64,000 bases of DNA from Condylostoma magnum. Taxonomy: Eukaryota > Ciliophora > Heterotrichea > Heterotrichida > Condylostomatidae. Shown here piece by piece: positions 56,586-64,000 of this stretch (its first letter is position 1; each line of letters begins with the position of its first letter). The DNA is taken from contig CAKKTI010000024.1 of the NCBI GenBank assembly GCA_920105805.1, forward strand, positions 21,388 to 85,387, read 5' to 3'. Made by a program: the position numbers and the translations under genes. The notes beneath the pieces are model-generated. The model made no database searches and was not told the DNA's origin. It saw only the letters and a program-made list of their open reading frames with translations.

Positions 56586-57740
56586 CTAAATAGTTGTTAA
56601 AAATGAAGTGTTTCTGAAATCGTCAAATAAAGGTTTATAGCCTGTTTTTGTCTCTGTCCAGTTTTACTTTGCGAATTCTTTCATAAAACTGTAAGATTTA
56701 CGTATTTATGCTGGGCGTCCTATAATTTCTCTGTGCATTTGGCGTAAAATACGGAAATTTGTTGGGAAAAGTATGTCAACTTTTCCCTTTTCAGCGGTTA
56801 TTTAATCAAAATCTTCCTTTTCATGTGGAAGTTCACCTTTGGTAGTTACTATTGGAGCATTAACACCCTAAATTTTAACATCTGGTAAAAAGTCGAAATC
56901 TGAGAGTATGAAGTGGCATTTTGGTACATATGTATGTATGTTTTTCATAAGTAAAAAGCAGCCTGTTGGAATGAACATATTGTCTTAGCTTTAATTCTTG
57001 TTCCATCATTTGAGAATTCTATATAAAACTCCTTCTGAATTTTCACGTTATAAATCTTCTTAGGATATTTGCGGGAGATTTTCTATTATTTGTAAAACTT
57101 GTTTGATTACAGGATCTGAAATAGGAACTTATATTTCTTACAATTTTTCATCAATCATTGCCTAATATGCTCAATTTCCCTGTTAATCTTTATACACTCT
57201 ATCATGTGGCAGATTATCCAGAATTTCTAGGCCTATTACAAAACAATTTTCCTGTATAAACTTATTAAAATTCATTCCGGACTGCTGAATCACTTAAACA
57301 TTTCCATTTTTAACAAGTTAAGCATGTTCTCTTTATAGTCTTTGTAGTGAAATTCGTGATAGGCTGGGAGAAATTTCGCATAGAGTGTATTGTATATTAT
57401 TATAACTATCTCTTAGATTGTACTTAAAATAATCGAGTATACTAAGTGCCCCTGTTCCTGTTCCTGGGCCGATTTCAAGTATTCGCATATTCTTTTACTA
57501 AATCGTAGCACAATACTGTGCAATAGTATGTCCATATCACGGTTAGAATATCTCAACAGGTGTTAGAAATTGTGACTTTGGATAATTATCTCCTAATGCT
57601 TCAATATAGGAAGACACACCTCTAAAATCCCTGTATATAAGTGGCTATTGTATTCTTCCTAATTAATGGCCTTCCTTACAAAAGTACCCATACACTGGAT
57701 GATACAAACTTTCCTATATAAATTCCCTTAATAGTTTCAT
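56586..57740 (-). CDS. NDUFAF7/MidA-like SAM-dependent methyltransferase
   Basis: 384 aa. It begins MKLLREFIQESLYHPVYGYF, like the MidA family start. The SAM motif is RILEIGPGTGTGALSILDYF, and later LEILDNLPHDRVYKD fits the NDUFAF7 region after the core. Animal NDUFAF7 methylates an Arg of complex I subunit NDUFS2 in mitochondria. Sequence similarity here is moderate, so it may be a paralogue of that family. The C-terminus (SFMKEFAKQNW...FRNTSFLTT) is conserved-looking. Stop TAG 56586. Confidence 0.7.
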
Positions 57741-57754
57741 AATATTTAACTAAA

Positions 57755-59278
57755 CTAAATATTGAAATTTTGTTGACCTCTGATCATTTGAAGTAGATCC
57801 GCATTTTCATCTTCCTCCACTTCAAAATAGTTTTCGATGATTTTAAGCGATTTTTCATACACTGTAACATTAGGAAAATATTGCAATTTTTCCAGTTTCT
57901 CCAACCCTCCCGCTGCCTCTAGTATAACAGCGTAGGGATTCTCTTACTATCCGTACAAAGCCCCCTTTTTGAGAGTATTGATTATACCTTCCAATGCCAC
58001 AGATAATAACCTTGCATCCTTTTAGTCCAGTAATGACACTAAAGCATTAATCACTCCTTGTTATACAAGCAAGTTTACCTATTCTAAGCTTCCCCCTGAC
58101 ACAGCATTACTAAGCGCCCACACAGCTTCTCTTTTAATCTCTGGGTTATCCTGGCCACTTATATTGATTATTTTAGGGAAAACATCATTATCTATTAAAA
58201 GTTGCAATTATTCCTTAGTGCCTGCACATAGATTTGATAAGCTTCAAACTGCTTCTTTTCTTATATTCTTTTTGGGAGAAGTGAGCAACATAGAAATTGC
58301 AGGTACAACATTGTTTTCTATAGCAACCTAGGTTTAATTCTCATCTCCAGTCACTATATTACCCACAGTTCTCAGAGCGGGGAGTTGAACATGGTAGATA
58401 TGATGCTGTAATAACTGAATAATCCTAGGAGTAACTTATGTACTTAATAGCTCATTAACCTTGTGTCTTCCATTATCACTTAAATGACTTAATCCCCATA
58501 GACAATCAGCTAGTATATCACTATCTTCCTAACTTTATAGCACATGCACTAGGTAAGGCATTGCTTCTTTTACTTATTCATACTGAGGACTTGGCTTTCC
58601 TCTGCATAAATTGCTAACAGCCCATGATAGGTTTTTGATCATACTTTGTTTAGTAGTTTAGTATCCACATTTTATAAGCAAAGTGAGTCCTTTATTCTAC
58701 AAAATCAGGTCTCTATAGTGGGCAGCATCCCCTCCTATATTGCCAAGCGCCCATACACACTGCTCCCTTACTTCCTCTATTGGTGAGTCAAGAAGACGTA
58801 TTATAAGAGGAACTGCTCCCTTTTAGACTATGACATTCACTTATTAATGTGTGCCTGATGCTATGTTAGTCATGACCCACGATGCTTCATACTACAGTTG
58901 AGGGAAATCATCTCTTTGTATCCAATGTATAAGAAAAGGCATTATACCTGCATCTATTACATCTTACACTGGTGGCTGACGAGCCAATGATAATATCTTT
59001 CTGAATCCTTATGCTGCGAATAAGTGCTGGTTTTCATCGTCAGATCGCATTGCGGCTACTAGTTCACCGATGTCTTCCACTGTGTATAGGGCTTTGTAGT
59101 GATCATTAATCTAAATCCAGTCCCGCTGATTTATTTGCAGGTTGCGCTTGTTCTGGGCCATTTCATGTCTCTTAGATTTACGCAGGCTCACTTCATTCTT
59201 ACCCCGTCTGCGCTTTAGGTCGTCGTTGTCAAAGGGTTTCATAAAGGATTTAGAGCGATCTTCTACTCTAGGCTCCAT
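57755..59278 (-). CDS. importin subunit alpha (karyopherin alpha)
   Basis: About 507 aa, normal length. An N-terminal importin-beta-binding region ([18 protein letters not shown], then [11 protein letters not shown]) is followed by about ten armadillo repeats with the NLS-binding Trp/Asn arrays: [65 protein letters not shown]. Importin alpha bridges nuclear-localisation signals to importin beta. The stop is TAG 57755; alternatives TAA 57746 and TGA 57740 lie just before or overlap the next ATG. Confidence 0.95.
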
Positions 59279-59421
59279 TTTTGGTATTAAGGATTTAGGG
59301 AATATAAAGAATTAGTGTTATTATACTGAAAGCAGGGGATTGTTGGGTTAGCTTATATAGGGTGGCGTGGAGGTTAGTTTAATGCATATTAGGGCTCATA
59401 AAACAATAATCGTTAATAAAA

Positions 59422-60732
59422 ATGCAATTATAGTTAACTTCACCTCCTGCATGAAGTTTCGCAGGGAAATACAAAAAGAAATTAAAAGAAGAGTTCCCAG
59501 GCCCAGGCACTTACAGTTAATCTTTCCTAAGCAGTACAATTTCATACAAAATAGGAACATCAAAGCGTAATTAATTCTCAAGTAATCAAAAGTTTTAAAA
59601 TCCGGCTCCAGGATGCTACTCTCCACGCAACTAATCAGCTAATATATCTGCCCAGTAACTTTTACATAGTTTTGGTACATCAAAGCGCCGGTCTAACCCG
59701 GATTTTGCTAAAAACCCAGGCCCAGGAGCCTATACAACTTAAAAAGGCAAAATAGAGGGCCCTAAGTATACATTTGGAGGAAGGAACAACTCGACTAGCC
59801 ACATAGATTAGCCAGGCCCAGGACAATACAACACTTCAAACTACTCTTTCCTACTTGAGCGCTCTCCTAGTCATAAAATACTAGGCACTAAAAATCCTAC
59901 ACCTATGGACAAACTACGAGCGAATAATCCAGGCCCAGGCTAGTATAATAACTAGGAATAAGTATCAGGGCCAAAGTGAAAATTTGGGACAGACGAGGCA
60001 GTGTTTTCTAAGTAGCAACGACACTCAAGTATAGTAGGGCCAGGGGACTACGAAATTCCATCAACTATGCGTAAATAAGGCTGAACTATCCAAGGTAGAA
60101 ACTTTCCAGGGTGTGGTCGAAAACAGTAGAATATACCAGGGCCTGGACAGTACGATCAGAACTACTAGCATACTACACCTAAGTACTCCTTAGGAAAGCA
60201 GGGCAGACTTATAGGGAATCATAAAAAACGTGCATAGACACCTGGCCCTGGCAGTTATAACCCAGAACTACAGAAATCCTAGAGTGGTGCAGTACTTGGC
60301 CGTGGAACACGGCCAGAAATTGTTAATAAAAAGAATAATTCTCCCGGACCTGGAGCTTATAACGGTAATTTCATAGAAGGCTCCAATGCTCCTGCCTTTA
60401 GCTTTAAAGGAAGATCGAAGGACTAACTGAAAAACGGTAATCCTGGTCCTGGGACTTACTATAAAGACTAGAGTGGTAATGATAAAGCCAACGGGATTAA
60501 ATGGAAAATTGGTACTGAGCCTAGGAACAGACCCAGTACTGGAAATGCGAATAATCCAGGCCCTGGCAACTACGATATAAGAGGAAATGCGCCTGGGCCT
60601 AGGTGGAAGTTTGCGATGGGCCAGAGGTACAAGCAGAAATTTGACAGATACCCTGGGCCTGGACACTACGAGTATAAATCAGCGGTTCCTGACCTTCCCA
60701 GCTATGCTCTGGGTAATAGTAGTTTTAATTAA
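59422..60732 (+). CDS. SHIPPO/PGPGxY-repeat protein (ODF3-like)
   Basis: 436 aa. About eleven PGPGxY repeats are spaced ~30-35 residues apart (FPGPGTYSQ, NPGPGAYTT, QPGPGQYNT, TPGPGSYNP, YPGPGHYEY), each followed by a FGT-type or KIG strand. The start SPPAWSFAGK also fits. SHIPPO proteins are microtubule inner or surface proteins of cilia and sperm flagella. It ends with TAA 60730, and no in-frame TGA lies before the tRNA 17 bp on, so TAA termination is certain here. Confidence 0.88.
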
Positions 60733-60748
60733 AATATTGTATAAAAAT

Positions 60749-60820
60749 TCCGCATCCGGGACTCGAACCCGGGTCCTCAGGGTGAGAGCCTGATATCCTA
60801 ACCAGCTAGACTAATGCGGA
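60749..60820 (-). tRNA. tRNA-Glu (anticodon CTC)
   Basis: 72 nt on the minus strand. The acceptor ends TCCGCAT and ATGCGGA pair. The anticodon arm TCAGG-CTCTCAC-CCTGA gives anticodon CTC, which reads GAG. The T arm contains CCGGGTTCGAGTCCCGG. All four arms can form. The gene is typical tRNA-Glu with no intron and no encoded CCA. It does not explain reading of TAA, TAG or TGA. Confidence 0.95.
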
Positions 60821-60861
60821 CTTATTTTTTATCAAAGTTTATTGTATTTATATTAAAAAAG

Positions 60862-61491
60862 TTAGAGAAGTGCTTTGCGGTTAGACTCGCTTGTTGATTT
60901 GCGGAGCATTCGAGCAGTGCGGCGTCTAGAGAACTAACGCGTTTTGGAGTATCGACGCTTGTAGATTTGATAGATGGACTTTTAGGATTATATTATTGGA
61001 AGGGGCTTCTAGAGGTTGGTTTGGACTTAACGGGGCTGGGATAGTTAGACTAGATTTTTGGATATGGGCTTTAGAGACCTCTTTTTCTACCTTTTGGAAA
61101 GTTTGTGCTTTGGTGCTGGTTAGGGGATTATATTGATGTCTGGAGGTATGTAAGGCTGTTTTGTTTAAGCTTTTGCTGATTAGTTGCGTTTTACATAGTT
61201 TCTTATGAATGTGAGATCCGGAGGGGGTACGTAAACTTTGTTTAAATCAGTTTTGTTCTGTTTGTCGGATAGAGAACCAAATAGAGTGCTTAAGTTACGG
61301 CCAAATTTAGTAAGTCTCTTGAAATAGTAGGCAAGATTTATTACAAATTCTCGTACGTTTTGTTATCGTCTTTATTTATCAGCTATTTAATCTTTGGGCT
61401 TTCCTCTTTACATCTGATTGGATACTCTTCTCAAACTTCCAACTCTAGATTATTGAGCATAATCAATTAAATCATTATCAAAAGTTTCCAT
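60862..61491 (-). CDS. very basic hypothetical protein, about 209 aa
   Basis: Frame from ATG 61491 to TAA 60862. It is rich in Lys/Arg/Pro/Gln (KHKLSKRQKKRSLK, KRRYSKTRQFSRRRTARMLR) with short PPDINIIP-type Pro patches. No domain seen. It is in the same frame as the 5'-nucleotidase upstream, separated by TAG-TAA-AAA-TAG, so it could in principle be a C-terminal extension of that enzyme. I list it separately because the enzyme family ends there. Confidence 0.55.
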
Positions 61492-61500
61492 CTATTTTTA

Positions 61501-62430
61501 CTAAACTAGATACTGACTAATTTCCTGTAACCCTGGATTCTCGGTAAAGTCCAATTCCTCTCCATTAAGCCATTTGGCCAGGTATAACATCAACGTAAAG
61601 TTCCCGTCATATAATATTAAAATATCATACACCTGTCTAAAGCTATCAACATCATACTTTTCATCATTAACAAAACCAATTTTAAGACAAGAATCCAATT
61701 CACATTAATCAATCATATGGGTATCTCCTATCACATCTCCGCATAATATTATATTCCTCTTTACCTATGTATGAGCTAGTATATCTTATTTTGTAGTAAT
61801 ATTTATCACAGGTTAGGAAAAACATTTTGATTTGTTTTATTCATCAAATTCAATCTAATTTGAGATTGTTTATGCATCTATCCCTAAAGTTTAAACTATA
61901 ATTTCAATGATGTTTTTAATCCCTCCCGATACAATTGTAACAGGAATTTATAGCTCGTTGAATTTCTTTAAAGAATTGTCGACATCATATCTTATAGTAA
62001 GAGCACATTAATTGAGCATATCGTATAGCACACTTTAATCAAATCTACTATCTACGATTATATCGCAGGCTTTTTATCACCATTCATCCATATAAAACTT
62101 ACGTTGCTCTCTTGATAAACTAGGATCTACTTCGAATGGGTGATAATAGCTATATAAATCATCAATTTTCCACTCATTCTCTTCTCCAACAATATACTAA
62201 TTACAAATTACTCTCTCAGTGATTCCCATAGTTGAATGCGATCGATTATTCCCAACCCAGTAGCGTGACATTGTACCATCAAAATCAAGTAAAAGCTCAA
62301 TCTCAGTTAACTAAACTTACTTCAAATGATTCAGCTTTTCTCTTAGGCCATCAGGATTACAAATTATCAGCTAAGTAAAACCTACATATTCGTTTTCCTT
62401 CTTATCTCCAACGATGTTTCTTGTCACCAT
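61501..62430 (-). CDS. NT5C3: cytosolic pyrimidine 5'-nucleotidase (UMPH-1/NT5C3 family)
   Basis: 309 aa, family length. HAD motif I is LLLDFDGTMSRYW (Asp49 nucleophile, Asp51), followed by HPFEVDPSLSREQRKFYMDE and the motif II region TIVSGGIKNIIE. Motif III/IV is NIILCGDVIGDTHMIDQ, then LKIGFVNDEKYDV. These blocks are specific to pyrimidine 5'-nucleotidase, which hydrolyses UMP and CMP. The residue after motif I (G for the usual M) is a small change. It ends with TAG 61501, 9 bp from the following ATG in the same frame. Confidence 0.92.
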
Positions 62431-62481
62431 TTATTTCTAAAGTCTAAACCTTGTTGATAAAATTTAATAGAAATATTTGCA

Positions 62482-63027
62482 ATGGGAGCTTAAGCACAAG
62501 CATCTAAATTAATTTTAGTAGGACTAGGAAACGGCCCTTTATATAAAAATACAAGGCACAGTGTCGGATAGTAATTTTTAAAGTTCATTAACCCTAATTT
62601 CAGGATAAACGTGAAATTAATGGGATACTAGGCCATAATTTTAGACCAAAACGCCTACTTTCCTTTAACTTTCATGAACATATGCGGAGGTGCAATAAAA
62701 TCATACATAAAGGCCTAGAACGGTAGTATATAGAGCACTTTAATAATACATGATGACATAGATTTGCAATTTGGCGTGATTAAACTTAAAAACGGAGGAG
62801 GACTAGGTGGGCATAATGGCTTAAAATCTATTGAGAAATCATTCCAAACCCGAGATTTTTGTAGACTTCGCATAGGTATAGGACGACCCTAAAACAAAAG
62901 TCATGTACCTGACTACGTCTTATCAAATTTCACAAGGAATGAAAAAGAACAGCTTATAGAACACGTGTTCCCAAAGGCAAAAGAACTACTAGAAGATTTC
63001 ATATTAAAAAATGGAGCTAATCCCTAG
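62482..63027 (+). CDS. peptidyl-tRNA hydrolase (bacterial-type Pth)
   Basis: 181 aa. Conserved blocks: [20 protein letters not shown] (Asn23 and catalytic His26), [14 protein letters not shown], the HDDIDL Asp motif, [14 protein letters not shown] and [10 protein letters not shown]. It cleaves the ester between peptide and tRNA from dropped-off peptidyl-tRNAs. The bacterial-type enzyme in eukaryotes is often mitochondrial, but no targeting peptide is visible. Ends TAG-TAA at 63025. Head-to-head with the nucleotidase (51 bp). Confidence 0.93.
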
Positions 63028-63226
63028 TAATACAGTTTAATACCTACAATAGAATCCAACCTCCTCAGCCTAAGCTAGAAAGGTGCTGCGATTTTTACTT
63101 AAAAACACCTCATGTCCCGATACTAGCGATCAACATGTATAAACAGCTCTTCAAGCCGTATTGATACAAAGAAATAAACAAGGCATATTAGAAAACCTTA
63201 ATTTTGAATAAGATTTCATAGACCTT

Positions 63227-63505
63227 ATGAAAGAAAACATACAAACTATACCAAGACCTATAGCAGGCGTTTCTTTTCCTATAGTAGTAGACACAACCTG
63301 GCAAAGCTCACAGATTCTTTCAACTTCTATGCTGCAAAAGGTTCACCAGCCAATAATTACAGTGAGTATTCACTCAAATGATGAAGATGGAAATTTCAGT
63401 CAACTTGGCTTCACGTGTACTAGGGCTTAGTTATCAGAGATAGTCTTTCAGTTGAAATCTGCAATCAATCAAGTTAAAAGTAGTACTAATAAGAAAACAA
63501 TTTAA
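63227..63505 (+). CDS. COMM-domain protein (5' end unresolved)
   Basis: From ATG 63227 to TAA 63503 (92 aa) the frame gives a COMM domain: IPRPIAGVSFPIVVDTTW, then LQKVHQPIITVSIHSND, then RAQLSEIVFQLKSAINQV. COMMD proteins bind CCC/retriever complexes in endosomal recycling. The same frame remains protein-like upstream (for example LQAVLIQRNKQGILENLNFE), but no in-frame ATG was found before the Pth stop, so the true start may be non-obvious or lie behind a short intron. Only the COMM part is confident. Confidence 0.65.
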
Positions 63506-63509
63506 TTAA

Positions 63510-64000
63510 ATGGTAATGCTAATCGAAAAGATAGCAAAAGCTATTATTTAGCCTGATAAATTTGATTATCATAAGGATGATTTAGGAGAAAATTTAATTG
63601 TATTAAGGGATAACAAGTTATACTAGAGAAAGGATATAGAGCTAATCAATTCCTTTAAATAGAAACTTTATGTATCCCACTGGTTTTGTAGGGATATAAA
63701 GGATTAACAGTGCATTATTTACTTACATGGTAGTTCGAGTAATAGGTTAGAAGTAATGAATGTTTTATAGAAGCTTTTATTGAATAGGTTTTAAGTCATT
63801 TCTTTCGATTTTTCAGGATGTGGATGGTCTTAAGGGTAATTTGTTACTTATGGCTATAAGGAAATTAGTGATGTTAAAACAGTAGTTTATTATACTAGAA
63901 AAGTTCTTGGTATATAGAACATTACTTTATGAGGACGGAGCAGTGGAAGTGTATCAGCTATATTATATGCTTAATTAGATCCTAGTATTAACTCATTAGT
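63510..64000 (+). CDS. alpha/beta hydrolase, truncated at the window end
   Basis: The first ~163 residues are visible. IIYLHGSSSNRLEVMNVL gives the oxyanion HG motif, then VISFDFSGCGWSQGQF, and the nucleophile elbow GRSSGSVSAIL (Ser between the two Gly-containing positions). This wording fits serine hydrolases of the BEM46/ABHD17-like group. A TGA-encoded Trp precedes the elbow (TLWGRSSG). The acid and His of the triad lie beyond the window. Confidence 0.75.

Noticed and set aside
60268-60666. 132-codon open frame on the minus strand opposite the SHIPPO gene
   Set aside because: Antisense of Pro/Gly-rich repeats, and the plus-strand reading has regular PGPGxY motifs.
1-64000. Karyorelict-type code (NCBI table 27), with TAA/TAG always Gln and TGA as the only stop
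   Set aside because: Several genes have no in-frame TGA near their family end and would run far into neighbours (SHIPPO into the tRNA, the gene ending 5235, the small Tim gene, kinesin). TAA and TAG must therefore also terminate.
1-64000. CRISPR arrays, rRNA genes, insertion sequences, telomeric repeats
   Set aside because: No regularly spaced direct repeats with spacers, no rRNA core sequences, no transposase reading and no telomere repeat run were seen.

Overview
This window comes from the nuclear genome of a ciliate that reads TAA and TAG as Gln and TGA as Trp, yet ends genes with all three codons. Two conserved positions show the reading. The RING of the TRIM37 homologue has Trp encoded by TGA and Gln by TAA in its RWLTEQR motif. 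The EXO1 homologue has a TGA-encoded Trp in VDTYVWLHR. TAA or TAG ends are forced where no in-frame TGA follows before a neighbouring gene, as in the SHIPPO gene before the tRNA, the EXO1-like gene, the kinesin-like gene and the small Tim gene. TGA ends the eIF4A3 and MORN genes. This is the Condylostoma-type code (NCBI table 28), so a heterotrich ciliate related to Condylostoma is the best guess. Conventional ORF finding breaks almost every gene here. All coordinates below were read with the reassigned code, and the exact stop is often ambiguous by a few codons.

Layout. 0-8.4 kb: a possible partial gene, then hypothetical genes and a 1052-aa coiled-coil protein. 8.4-15.7 kb: a TTLL-like protein with IQ motifs, a Cys-rich small protein, eIF4A3, an EXO1-like nuclease and an enoyl-CoA hydratase. 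16-20.3 kb: a WD40 gene with near-identical repeats, a 2.1-kb gene-poor stretch with a strong hairpin, and a second hydratase copy. 20.3-35.9 kb: an MRH-domain membrane protein, an F-box protein, a coiled-coil protein, an F-BAR protein, NSUN2, RAD51, TRIM37, a cyclin, HIBCH, a coiled-coil protein and an EF-hand protein. 36-47 kb: a divergent kinesin, PARP, LRRC57, a helical-repeat protein, a MORN protein, a hypothetical, a MYB protein, a membrane RING protein and ribosomal P2. 47-64 kb: a large DEAH helicase, a second WD40 protein, a RING/B-box protein, a rhodanese-like protein, a membrane protein, a small Tim chaperone, a calmodulin-size EF-hand protein, an NDUFAF7-like methyltransferase, importin alpha, a SHIPPO protein, tRNA-Glu(CTC), a basic protein, a pyrimidine 5'-nucleotidase, peptidyl-tRNA hydrolase, a COMM-domain protein and a truncated alpha/beta hydrolase.

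Organisation. Genes are ordinary eukaryotic housekeeping, DNA-repair and cilium/cytoskeleton genes and do not form operons. Packing is extreme. Convergent stop codons are often 1-17 bp apart. Several divergent gene pairs have start codons 37-38 bp apart, and others only 4-7 bp. No intron was needed to keep any conserved frame, although 15-nt introns would be frame-neutral and stop-free in this code and so could be missed. I saw no rRNA, CRISPR array or transposon.
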